Part shown: positions 11,998 to 23,600 of the stretch, piece by piece
Position numbering within the stretch: the stretch's first letter is position 1
Layout: each line of letters opens with the position of its first letter
NCBI GenBank assembly: GCA_964034945.1
Contig: OZ035964.1
Span: forward strand, 6,015,895 to 6,079,894
DNA from: Chrysopilus asiliformis
Lineage: Eukaryota; Arthropoda; Insecta; Diptera; Rhagionidae
Direction: 5' to 3'
DNA: 64,000 nucleotides
Made by a program: the position numbers and the translations under genes
The notes under the pieces: generated by a model
Seen by the model: only the letters and a program-made list of their open reading frames with translations
What the model was told of the DNA's origin: nothing
Database searches by the model: none

Positions 11998-12349
11998 AAA
12001 AAAAAAACAAATGCATTTGAAGTTTTTATAGTTGTTATTAAGTTATTGACTTTTTCCGTCTCAAACAGTTAATTATGATCGGGGGTGAAATCGCGTAAAA
12101 TAATCAATTTCACTTTCGTGTCATTAAAAAGTGATTACTTTCAACGTTAAATAGTTATTGTAAATTTCTGTTGCAATCAAATGGTTTGAATTGTATAATC
12201 GGTGCCAATTGCTATATTTTGCGGTTAATGTGTTTCTGCCAATTAAGTCGAAATTACTAAAAATCAAAAAACTCTATTAACTTGGTGAATTTAACTTAAA
12301 AAACAATGATTTTTAGTAAATATTGCAATTTATTACCAAATCAATCATA

Positions 12350-12355
12350 AATAAA
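12350..12355 (+). promoter_or_regulatory. Candidate polyadenylation signal of Lap1
   Basis: AATAAA occurs about 350 bp after the stop codon. The interval is AT-rich and non-coding, consistent with a short 3' UTR. Part of that UTR (from about 12083) carries the weak inverted-repeat end described next. Confidence 0.45.
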
Positions 12356-12402
12356 ATGTCAAAGTTCAAAATTTGGTGTTTTTTTTCTACCTTCTAATCT
12401 AA

Positions 12403-12565
12403 CCCGGCCCTTACACGCGCCTGTAGAGCTGACACAGTCGCTGACACAGTCTCGTGTAAATGCACTGACTGCCAGTTCGCTAAATGTCTTCTAATTCGTT
12501 GTCAGTAATTTGACATTTGGAGTCTGTGCTACTGACAGACTTTACAGTCGCGTGTAAGGGCCGGG
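12403..12565. mobile_element. Harbinger-type MITE, 163 bp, TAA target duplication
   Basis: TIRs CCCGGCCCTTACACGCG and CGCGTGTAAGGGCCGGG are perfect and flanked by TAA on both sides (12400-12402, 12566-12568). A TWA 3-bp duplication is typical of PIF/Harbinger. There is no coding capacity. Confidence 0.7.
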
Positions 12566-13261
12566 TAAATTTATTAGCTTGCACTGCAAGTGACACATAA
12601 ATAATACCATCCAGTAATTATCACTTTCGGGTGGCAATTTAGTAACATTACGCGATTCTGACACCGGTGATAGTTGATAGTCACCATCACTTGTCACTTT
12701 ACACGATTCCGCCCCAAGTTATGAAAATTATTAAAGTTAAATTAATTTAAGTCAGAAAGAATGTTGGAATAGTCGTCGTATTTGTAAAATATATGCAATT
12801 TAAAAATTGTTAAGTCTAAGAATTTTTTTTTCTTTAGAAATGTTTTACGGTTTTATTAAAAATCGATTTGATACCAAATAGAAATACTTGATATGAACAA
12901 CAAATGACTTTCTTATATTTTAAATGTCTTGCCCGTGGCTATTATGCTTTACAAATTATGTTGAAATCTTTTTCAGAACAGTTAAGTGCGTAAAACTCTT
13001 ATCTTAATCTCTTATCTTAGCGGCGCTACGAACAAACTCAGTGTCATGGCATTTAATGTGTCCATAAAACCCTTTAAATGCCAATTTTTACTTCTAAAAT
13101 TCAGTATTCGTATTTATTCTTCAAACAATTTGTAGTTTCCGAAAAAAAACTGCGAAAACTTTTCATAACCGACTTACGAAACAAATGACAAATGATCGTT
13201 AAAATATTGAAATAACGCTAATTTTTTAATATGCGAATGTTTTCCGCCCCAGCGTCTTATC

Positions 13262-13931
13262 CCTATTGTGAGCTTCGTCAATCGATCGTTGACCGGAACG
13301 ATCGAAAAATCAGGGGTGGCTTCATGTAACTAATTCTCGATCGACTAATTGGTCGAAGGAAATCTTTCGTCGACCAAAACTGATTAAACAAGAGGACACT
13401 CACTCTGGTGCACACGATATAAGAGTCTTTTCTGGGTAATTTGGGGTCGCTGAATCCGAATCTGGCAGTGGTTTGGCTGTACCAGCTCTACTTTTTCCGA
13501 TATGAAGGAAAAAATAATTGTTGATTTCCAGATTATAAACATTTATGAGTTACTCACCATATCGGAAAAAGTAGAGCTGGTACAGCCAAACCACTGCCAG
13601 ATTCGGATTCAGCGACCCCAAATTACCCAGAAAAGACTCTTATATCGTGTGCACCAGAGTGAGTGTCCTCTTGTTTAATCAGTTTTGGTCGACGAAAGAT
13701 TTCCTTCGACCAATTAGTCGATCGAAAATAAGTTACATGAAGCCACCCCAGTATTGCGATATCGATTTTATCGTTCGCGAACGATAAAATCGTTCAGTTG
13801 GGAACGATGATCTTTGTTGGATCGTCCGGTGAAGACGTCAAACACTAAAAAAATCACGATGAACCTTACGCAATACCAAATTGTTTTTCGATCGTTCCGG
13901 TCAACGATGATCGATCGATAACCGCAATAGG
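13262..13931. mobile_element. Foldback element interrupted by a second foldback
   Basis: The outer arms (13262-13310 and 13883-13931) share TTGACCGGAACGATCGAAAA and its complement. The outer ends read CCTATTG and CAATAGG, like the GGCCTATT ends of the other foldbacks here. The interior is taken up by the inner foldback and a short hairpin, 'gattttatcgttcgcgaa' with its complement, near 13760-13797. Confidence 0.65.
13313..13749. mobile_element. Inner foldback, arms about 190 bp, loop 54 bp
   Basis: The left arm (13313-13503) and right arm (13558-13749) are nearly perfect reverse complements, including GGTGGCTTCATGTAACT and 'gtgcacacgatataagagtc'. The loop is AT-rich. Such near identity implies recent formation or conversion between arms. 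Confidence 0.85.
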
Positions 13932-14104
13932 CCCCTTAGATAACAGTATCTAATAGATCTTTTAACTTTGAAATTTGAAAAATTATTTTCAAGAAATGAT
14001 TTCACTATTTTCGAGAAAATAACGAAAAAATATCTGCTGTGATCCACGCAAAAGTTTCCCCTGCAATATTTTGTTTCGGAAAAAACATATGAATAATAAT
14101 CACC

Positions 14105-14226
14105 CCGATTGCGAGTGTCGTGTCGTTTTCGCCAAGACTCGTTTCACGTGTTGTTGTTAGTGTTTGTCTACCAACAACAACACGTAAAACGACTCTTGTC
14201 GAAAACGACACGACACTCGCAATCGA
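14105..14226. mobile_element. Short foldback with TTGTTG apex
   Basis: The arms carry CGATTGCGAGTGTCGTGTCG and its complement. The apex is GTGTTGTTGTTAGT paired with ACCAACAACAACAC. The apex matches the foldbacks at 2914 and 55756, but the arm sequence differs. Confidence 0.75.
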
Positions 14227-14293
14227 GTTGAATATTTTCTCAAATATCTCAAGAACTGTTAAAGATACATAAAAACCGTTAACTTTATTATGG

Positions 14294-15040
14294 ACTAGCT
14301 TGTATACCCGTCGTTGCCGGGTTAACGTTTTTTGCATAAGTTTTTGAATACCAAAAGAACCGAAAAGAACTTAAAAACTTTTGAGAAAAATCTTATCCTG
14401 GCAGGACTCTCCGTTGCGAATTAGTCTAACATCAGATTCGTGACTAGCGACCCCGAAAACCCCTTAATGCAATTTTCCACCGGAAAAAATGGGAAAAAGG
14501 ATACTTGCGTTATCCTTACAGGACCTTGCCTTTTGACTTTTGAAAATCTAACACCGGATTTGTGATCGGCGGCCCCGAAAACCCCCTAATGCCATTTTTC
14601 CCCGGATCCTTACAGGACCTTCCCTTTCGACTTTTGAAAATCTAACACCGGATTCGTGATCAGCGACCCCGGAAACCCGCGAGTGAAACTTTTCAGCCTC
14701 CTATTAAGCAGGATTCATGGCGAAAATCACCGTTTTAAAAACTTCCAAACCCCCTTTACCCTCCGTTTATCCCCTTAGCGGTAAAATTTCGGAAAACCCC
14801 GCCTTAGTGAGCGCCTACGTGATGGTTGGGACATACTGTGACAGTTTCAAGTTTCTAGCTTCAGGGTTTTGGGCTGGACGTTTATGAGTCAGTCAATCAG
14901 TCAGTCAATCAGTCAGTCAATCAATCAGTCAGTCAACCAGTCCAGTCAACCAGTCAGTCAATCAATCAGTCAATCAATCAGTCAATCAATGGCCAGTCAG
15001 TCGGTCAATCAGTCAGGTTAAACGATTTTATATATATAGA
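14294..15040 (-). mobile_element. Non-autonomous Helitron, inverted copy
   Basis: Reverse-complement copy of the Helitron at 6540-7291. The 3' CTAG terminus is at 14294 with the CCCGGCAACGACGGG hairpin (minus strand); the 5' TC end is at 15040, next to A. The two copies are in opposite orientation about 7 kb apart and bracket the 3' half of Lap1. Confidence 0.85.
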
Positions 15041-15238
15041 TAACAACAATTTTTTCCTCAAAAAGAACAAAGATTTCGAGAAATTTCAAAAAACTTTTTG
15101 GATAAATATGTTTTCATTTTATTCTACCTACCTTTTTAACACTCTAACTTCCACGGCAGTTTTAAGCCGTTTTCGAATATTTAGTTGTCAGTCAAAAAGG
15201 CACGAAGAGAAAAAAAAATGAAACAAAATTATACCTAA

Positions 15239-16090
15239 AGTAGGCTACACATCTATCAGTTTTCCATCAGTTTTTGGGAAACTGATTGGTGCGAACGTAA
15301 AATCAGACAACTGATGGGCAACTACGAAAAAATTCGTGGGCAAGTTTTTTTTAAAAACGGTTGGCCCACTAATTGGTGTGAACTAGGGATGTCAAAATTT
15401 TGAAAAAAAACTGGTTTTCGGTTAAACCGGTTTTTAAGACTTCGGTTTAAACCGGGCCGGTTTAACCGGGTCCAAAAAACCGGGTATTAAAACACCGAAA
15501 AACCGTTTTGTTCAAATTGGGTAGGTTAGGCCTTAGACACAACAAATGCACTATAAACCAAACAAAAGACGTGAAATGTCATATAATCCATTAAGAGACC
15601 ATAAATGGCACAATATAATATTGCATTTGGTCTAGAGTGGCTAAAAAGAAGTGTTTCTAACAAATCAGTTGCACGAAAATTGGTTTAAAATTATTTTTCC
15701 ATACAAAAAAGAATGATCGGTTTTTTTAAACGGTTTTTGGCTTTAAAAAAAAACACCGGGTATAACCGTGCAAAAAAAAAACACCGAAAAAAACCGGTTA
15801 ACCCCTAGTGTGAACGTTCGCGTCAGTCGCGTTAATCGTACCGCATTAGAACAGAACCAAATTTAATTTTTTGATGTTAATGCAATAACGATGCATAAAC
15901 ACGTTCTGTCTCGATTATGCACCCGCATTTTTTTAAATCTGCAATCAAAATGAATGGATACTTTTCACAAAAAACTGTCACTTGCAACTGATAGATGTGA
16001 ACGCATAACTAGATGTAAAAAACTTATGGAAAACTGACAAGTGCCTTAACAGTCGCGACTGATCGAAAACTGATAGATGTGTAGCCTACT
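15239..16090. mobile_element. Harbinger-type MITE inserted in the TTAA element
   Basis: TIRs start AGTAGGCTACACATCTATCA and are perfect inverted repeats for about 26 bp. TAA is duplicated at 15236-15238 and 16091-16093. The paralogue at 54408-54641 has a single TAA here, which confirms the insertion. A partial relative lies at 60352-60509. The interior is split by a hAT-type element. Confidence 0.85.
15384..15807. mobile_element. hAT-type MITE inserted in the Harbinger element
   Basis: The left end is TAGGGATGTC; the right end read inward is TAGGGGTTAAC. An exact 8-bp duplication GTGTGAAC flanks it (15376-15383 and 15808-15815). TAGGG-type ends plus 8-bp duplication are hAT hallmarks. The interior is full of ACCGG/CCGGT palindromic words. 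It is 424 bp and non-coding. Confidence 0.85.
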
Positions 16091-16234
16091 TAAATGTTAT
16101 TTTATTACCATAAAATGTGTGCAACTACGAAAAATCGTTGCGGTTGCAGCGAACACTTAAATAATTTTCATTGTGGCCGTTGTGTACAGTTAGGTGTCAG
16201 GTCTTTTTGACTGACGTGGCAGTTAGAGTGTTAA

Positions 16235-17647
16235 TTCCACGGCCTGTCTTTCTCATAACCTCGAAATGTGTCACTGGAAAAGATGAGTCCGCACCCAAAA
16301 AGATGCAGACTTGAAATGCTAGTCGTGCGGACTATTTATAATACCAAAATCTGTACGCAGTGGCAGATTTGCCGCAGTGTGACGAGTCGCGCAACTTTCA
16401 TAATAGGGGTATAAATTTCCATATTTTTTTTTTTGAATTTAAAAACCATTTCAGTTTCAATTCTAAATCAAAATTCAAAAAAATCCAATAAATCAAAACA
16501 CATGTGTTGTTTTTTTTCTGAAACTATAATAATTTTAATTGTAAAGGCAAACAGATTGAAAAACTTTAAAAATATTTTATCCATCTATATCTAAAAATTC
16601 CCTTCTTTAATTAATTTTTTAACCCACTTTTATGATCTTTTGTTGAAAGTTTAGGTCTTTACGTTCAGCTAGAAATAGATGTCTGAAAAAAAAAACAAAT
16701 AATACATAACAAAAAAAAAATTAAATTACGTTTAAATTACAGTTATTTTTATACCATATTTTCATAATTCATTTTGTTAGTACTGTTATTTCGATCTTAA
16801 AAAACGGCTGGTGGACGAAAACCAGGAAAAATAATAAAAATGTTTTTTTTTATGAAATGAAAGTACTATAAAAAAAATAAAAGCTTTACAAATCTTTTAT
16901 ATATGGATATACATATAATGTTTTTTTGTTTTTTATTTAATAATTAATACGGCGTTTTTATGATGGATTACATATGTATATTTTCATTCATACCAATTTT
17001 TTTTAAAACATATTAAAAGCAATTCATATTTATGTAATAGACCAATCGCTATTTTGTTAACAATTATATTTTTCAGCATATAGAGTTCATAAAATCCATA
17101 TTTAGTTTCTTGAAGTTGAAATTTATTATTGTTTACGTTTTTTACACATTTATTTCAAAAGTTTTTTTTCATATTTCATAAAAAATTAATCGTTTTTTTT
17201 TCTCTATTACTTTTAATGAACATCTAATTTTAAAAAAATCATATTTTTCTTGTTTGATTTATTATCAAGAGAATACTTGTATAATTAACATCCAATTTTT
17301 GTTTTTGTTTACAGATATTTCAATCAATTTTCATATTTAATTCTGTGTGCCAGTGTGTTATTCATTATTAAAGGGCAATTGATTTATGAATAGTTTGATT
17401 CGTATATAATTTTTTTTTCCTTGTAATCTACTTCTCGTCTTCTTCACAAAATCCATTATTTTTCAGTAATTAATATAATTATTTTAAAACTTATTTATTT
17501 TTTTTTTTTTTTCAAAAATGATGTTCACATTATGATGGATGGTAATCTGAGTTTTTTTTTCTCATTCTTAAATTTCTTTTTAAATTTTTAATTTTTTGCC
17601 ACAAATAGGCCAAAAATATGATTTTTTTTAAATCATTTGTATTGAAC
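16235..17647. other. AT-rich intergenic and vig 3' UTR
   Basis: No coding frame or recognisable element. Long T and A runs occur throughout. The right part is probably the vig 3' UTR, read on the minus strand; a minus-strand AATAAA is at 17494-17499, about 150 bp beyond the vig stop. Lap1 and vig converge on this interval. Confidence 0.5.
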
Positions 17648-20600
17648 TCAACCCAATGAAGGGAAATCGTGTTCATCATCAACTTTTGGAGCGTGCTGTC
17701 CACCACTGCCAATGCCCCCAACCCCATATATACGTTCAGCACCGCCATCCTAAAACAAAAAAAAATCCCGTTAGACATATAAAAATAGTTTTCAAACAAA
17801 AAACGTAACCAACGTCCTGGGCGAATTCTCAACTGTAAATTTTTACTAAAAAAAGGGAAATTTTGTCCACTTGACCGTAATTTTGCGGCCTAGATAAACT
17901 GTTATAAATAGCCATGACTCTAGTCGTGTCGAAAGTTTCAACTGCAAGCGTTTCTAATCGACTAGTGATATGAAACCAATAATGATAAGAGGTTGGCGTC
18001 ACTAACATCGATCATGTGACGTTTTTTTATACCCTTATGGTGAAACCATCTGTCCGTCTGTCTGTCTGTTCGTCCGTCCATTTGTCTGTCTGTCTGTACG
18101 TCCGTCTGTCCGTTCGTCCGTCCGTCCATCTGTCCGTCCATCTGTCCGTCCGTCCGTCCGTCCATCTGTCCGTCCGTCCATCTGTCCGTCCGTCCATCTG
18201 TCCGTCTGTCCGTCCGTCCGTCTGTCCGTCCGTCCGTCCATCTGTCCGTCCGTCTGTCCGTTTGTGGCGCAGATTGCACGCGCACGGATTGAGCTAGAGA
18301 CTTGAAATTGTTTGAGCAGTGCGTTCATAAAAACACTCCGCGTGAAATATGCGGCAGCGAAATCGGTAAACTTATCTCGCTGCATGAATACCCTTATTGT
18401 CTACGATTTCTTGTATATGACTGAAATTGACCGGGATCGACCTTGTTTTAGGCAAAATTATGAGCTCGAACAGTATTTTTTATCTTCGTCCTATGTATAA
18501 CAAAGTTAATATATCATTTCTCAGCATTTCAATTTATTTTTAATTAGAATTATTCCAGGCGAAGTTTAATTATCCCAAGAAAATTTTTATTAACTTACCA
18601 TTTTGTTGTGTTCTTGATTACGTGGTCCACGGCCTTGTCGGCCGCCGCCGCCGCCACTGCCGTTACCACCACCACCACCTCCGCCGCCTCCACCGCCGCC
18701 GCCACCGCCGCCGGCACCACCACCACCACCACCGCCGCCGCCACCACCACCACCGCCGCCCTGATGATTTTGGCCACGTGCTCGTCCACGTCCACGACCC
18801 ATACCGCCACCTCGTCGTCCGTCGTTAAAGTGAAATTCGATATCAAGGACACGCTGAAGTCGGCCAACACGTTGCGGATACATTGATGGGTCATATTCAA
18901 GTTCCTCTTCGCTTTCTTCATCCTACATTAATAAGAGGTTCAAAATTGTATACATGAGCAATGATAAATCTTCACTGAATATGTTATAAATATAGAAGCA
19001 TCAACGAACGAAAAATTTATTTTCCCCCCGGCAAGATCGTGATAATTTACGGTTCAAAAATGAAAATCCTAAAAACTTCAACTTTAGGTTTGTGTGTTGG
19101 CTAAAATACCCTTACAGTTTAGTTTCGTCACCACGTGACATCTGTATGCTTATACTATTTGTAGTTTCAAGTATTTCATGCAGACAGGTTTTAAGACACA
19201 GTACCTTTTTCTTATTGTTCAAGGCAACCATTTTTTTCCATTGCGATAAGTCTTCACCTTCACCAGCTTTCCGGATATTATATTGTGGCTTAGCACGAAC
19301 CGCACGCTGTGCTTTCCATTCATCAAGAGTCAATTCTTTGGTTTCTTCCTCAACGTTAGTTGGCTGTTCAGTTTGTTGTTCACCGGCCGAATCATCTTTG
19401 TCTATCAATGCTAGAATTTTTTTTTTTTTTTTGTAAAATTTTTTATAGAACTTTTAGAATAAAATATACCTTCGTCATGATTCTTATTAATATCTTCAAT
19501 ATCTTGTTTGTGTGAGCCCCAGTTATGAGCGCCAGCGCCCTCTCGTTTATCAACAGCCTTAACACCGGTTTTATCAGAGCCAGATTGACGATCGAATTCA
19601 CGTTTACCGCCGCGATTATTATTATCGAAAGTACGTCTTGGAGGGCCACGTTGTTGACGTTGCGAACGTTCATTATTTTGATATTCGGATGTTGCCAAAT
19701 TGCCATTTTGCTGTGACGTCTGCTGTTGTTGATTCTGATTATAAGAGTTCTGTTGCGATTGATATTGATTTGGCCTATTATCGTCCCTATTACGTCTGTT
19801 ATTACGCTGTTCTCGCGTTTCGCCAGGTGTTGATTTATTGAAGCTCACATTTTTATCGAATGGTTTTCCTAAATACAAATAAAACATATTTTAAGTTCGA
19901 TTCGATAACAAAAAAAAACACTTCATATTATTTCAAATGTTATTTTTAATAGTTTAATTTTGTCGCCACTAAGTTAGACAGAAGGACTGCCAAGCAGCAG
20001 TATTATAATGGTTAGAAAAAATGCTTCGCAACAACTCACACAATTGTAGCCCTGACTAAGTAGGTGTATTGGTATATTGCTTAGTATCCATTTATCTACA
20101 ATTCCGCCCCGAGATTTCCGTAATTAAAATTCATTGATAGATTATATTTGGGTCTTGTCGTATTCCACCTCACCTCATACCTCATGCCAGAGAAACTAAA
20201 CAATTGTTACCCCGCCTTGAGGCGAGCTTGTGCATAGTATCGGGGCTCTAGCCAGTTTGGCGCCCTCGGGCAGGGCTTTTCAAGGTGCCCTCGGGCAGGA
20301 CTTTTCAAGGCGCCCTTGGGCAGGGCTTTTCAAGGCGCCCTCGGGCAGGGCTTTTCAAGGTGCCCTCGGGCAGGGCTTTTCAAGGCGCCCTCGGGCAGGG
20401 CTTTTCAAGGTGCCCTCGGGCAGGGCTTTTCAAGGTGCCCTCGGACAGGGTTTTTTAAGGCGCCCTCGGGTAGGGCTTTTCAAGACGCCCCCAGGTAGGG
20501 CTTTTCAAGGTGCCCTCGACAGGGTTTTTTAAGGCGCCCTCGGGCAGGGCTTTTCAAGGCGCCCTCGGGCAGGGTTTTTCAAGGCGCCCTCGGGCAGGGC

Positions 20601-23600
20601 TTTTCAAGGCGCCGTCGAGCAGGACTTTTCAAGGTGTCCTCGGGCAGGGCTTTTCAAGGCGCCCTCGGGCAGGGCTTTTCAAGGTACCCTCGGGCACGGC
20701 TTTTCAAGGTGCCCTCGGGCAGGGCTTTTCAAGGTGCCCTCGGGCAGGGCTTTTCATGGTGCCCTCGAGCAGGGCTTTTCAAGGCGCGCGGATCAATATA
20801 AAAAAAATCGTGCCTTGAAATCCTTAACTTTAAAACATTTAAAGCTTTCCAACGACACAAAAAGCGTGAATCTGTTAAGCTTTTGTAAGACTCTGGCTAC
20901 AGAGGCAGATTTGGACTATCTTAGACCCTAGGCGCAGGAAGAATAACATTCGCTCTAGGGTCCCGAAAATTGACAGGGGGATATAGTTGAATAATTAAAC
21001 TATCCCATAGATTTAAAATTGTATGGATTTTTTTAAAAACCCGTTTTTACGAAAGCTGAGACGTCTATCCGTGAATTTAGATTACTGTAATCAAAATTTC
21101 CGTGTGATTTACTTTAACATTGAAATCATTCAGGATTTTCAAGACAGGAGATAATTTTTACTTTCCTTTTTATCGAGGAAAATTATTGTATTCATGACGG
21201 AGACCGATTTGAGAACGGTGGAAGACAGAGCAGAATCATGCAAGAAATAGCGTTTTTCGTAACTTTTGAACCCGTGTAGTTTTCGCTATGGTACAGGCCT
21301 TTTCATCCATATATTTTCATCCATATATGATGTCAAGAGCCACCGAATTGCAGGGGGATGGTGAAGGGTTAACGAATTTTCTCTTGATTTTTCACAGAAA
21401 TCATTGCAGAAATGGAAGTTTTGCTCACGAGAAAGTTCGTTAACCCCTCACCATCCCCCCTGCAATTCGGTGGCTCTTGACATCATATATGGATGAAATT
21501 AGAGACTGTGCCCTTTCCATAAAGTGCTCAACCAAAGCGAAAACTACACGGGTTCAAAAGTTAGTTTAGGGAGGCAAAATCGTGCATCGTTCTTTCTGTC
21601 GGTCTGTTCTTTTGTGCGTATGTTGAATATTTCGAGAGTACGTTGACCTAGCGACTTGAATTTTTTTGTAAATAAGTTTTACGGAAATCGTAGACTTTTG
21701 GAAAAGTAACGATAAGAGATAACGGGTACCTCCCATACATTTCATTTAAATTTCTCGAATATTATGCGTTTTTATGAAAAAAAATGCATATAACCAAATT
21801 TAACCCTTAATTTATGAGGTGAAAATCATATACGTAAATGATGAGGTGGTTTCCAATGGACTTGTTCTAATCACATACCAAATCCGTGCTTTTAACTCAG
21901 CATACAACACCATACCGTATGAAGGTACTGAAGATTTCAGAGTCACTGTGCTGAAAACATGAGAAATAGCAAAGAGAGAAAAGTCAATGTCGGTCCATTG
22001 GACCCACCTCATCAATTAAGCGTTAAAGGCAATAAAATTTTCCACATTTTTGATTTTCACGACTTTTTCGTATCTTTAAGACATTTGAAAAACAATTTTT
22101 TGTATATTTTTCCCGGAACTAAATATTGCAGAGGAAATTTTTATTAAAGGCAAAAATATTTTTATTAAAGGCAAAAGGACGACCCCAAAAATTCTACAGA
22201 TGTTGGTCTCTCTCTCTATCGTGCTCAAGTATTTTCATATAAATCCATGTTTTTTTTCCCCGGATAATTTTTATAAGAATATGGCTCTCCGTGTAAATAC
22301 AATGTTTTCCTTTTTTGACGCTTAAAAATTGTTCGCAGGATTATGCCAAATTTTCATGTGGTACCAACTTAACAAAAAAAATTCTTGGTATATTTAATAC
22401 TGCTAGAATATTTCTTATAACTTTTTTGAATAAAAGCATTGCGTTTTGTGAACTTATTTTTCGAAATACTGGTTTTCTTGCAAAATATTTAGCTTCACAA
22501 TTGAATATTACAGTAATTTGTGATTATAATTGCATTGGAAACCTTAAAAAAAATCTTTTAAAAGGGAAAACGATGTAGGCGAGAATCAAATGCACATGTT
22601 TTCTCACATGGCCGCTAGCTTGACATCCACCATTGTATGGTCGACCATTCTTGTTTTCTTAAGCAATTTGTCACAAAAGTCGAAACGCAAAAACGTCGAA
22701 ATAGCAGTTCTCTCGAAAATTACTAGTTTTCCTACTCTGACTAACATATACAGGCTTTTCATTCGCACCGATTGAAAAGAGAAAACCTTATATGGGTAAA
22801 CGAATGGAATACACATGCCACTAGGAAAAATCCAATATGGCGTCTTCCGTCTCACACAGCCGCCAAAAGGTTGCAGAAAATGCAGATGGTAGAAATTCGC
22901 TCTTTTGAGTATTTTTTTTTTAAATGTTTTTTTTTTTTCTTTTGATGAAGAGATAATATGGACATTCAATATCGTTGTTAAGGGTACTGGAGGAGAATGG
23001 AATAAAAACAAACGCCCATACAAAAACAAAAATTGTTTTTTAGGGATAAAATGTGTGTCGACGTAATTTTCATCTTAAAAAAAATTGTAAAAATTTCGTC
23101 ATTTTTGAGATAAAATCGAATGTATGACAATTAGATCCTTTTCTTCCGTATAGATACGCACGCACGAAAGTATGTTGGCAGTTTATTCTGACCCCAATCT
23201 CATCTGCCAATCGGATGTTGCATTATTTTTATTTCATTAAAAAAAAAAGAACAGAAAATTTAAAAATGTAACACTTTTGTATGTTTTATCTATTTTTTCT
23301 GTCACTGTTTTCGACTTGGCGATGTATTTTTATTCAATTTCATGCCAAAAGATAAGAATAGGCCCCAAGGAGAGGGTGAACCGGACAAGATAGCAGTTTT
23401 TTTTTCAATTTTTCCCATGGTGTCTTATTAATTTTGAGAGACTTGTAATGTTTCTTAAACTAAACCAAATATGATCGAAACTCGCCCCGCCCGACGCGAC
23501 ACAGAATTTATAGTATTGCGACCAAAAATTCGAATAAAAATATAAAAAAAGCAGATTTTTATATTCACGCTGGTGAAGTTAAAAAAGTGCAGCGATTGCT

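Larger units (their letters stand above)
12083..12717. mobile_element. Imperfect inverted-repeat element overlapping the Lap1 3' region
   Basis: The left end is GGGGGTGAAATCGCGTAAA; the right end, read on the minus strand, is GGGGCGGAATCGTGTAAAG. Similar ends (AGGGTGAAATCGTGTAAGG) and the interior phrase 'aatgtgtttctgcc' recur at about 40396-40760. The boundaries are not sharp. A second, cleaner element (12403-12565) lies inside. Confidence 0.4.
15136..16234. mobile_element. TTAA-flanked MITE carrying two nested insertions
   Basis: The ends are TTAACACTCTAACTTCCACG and CGTGGCAGTTAGAGTGTTAA, so TTAA is at each border. The uninterrupted paralogue is at 54408-54641. This copy is split by the Harbinger-type element at 15239-16090. 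Confidence 0.8.

Noticed and set aside
14005..14337. 110-codon minus-strand ORF
   Set aside because: It spans a foldback and the end of a Helitron, so its openness is accidental.
18608..18886. Plus-strand Ala/Thr-rich and His-rich ORFs
   Set aside because: Antisense shadows of the poly-Gly coding region of vig exon 4.
20259..20783. CRISPR-like array of short repeats
   Set aside because: Units are contiguous with no spacers, and the window is eukaryotic.
20230..20818. ORFs with GRAFQGALGQGF repeats
   Set aside because: Product of a 25-bp minisatellite read in rotating frames; no homology or start context.
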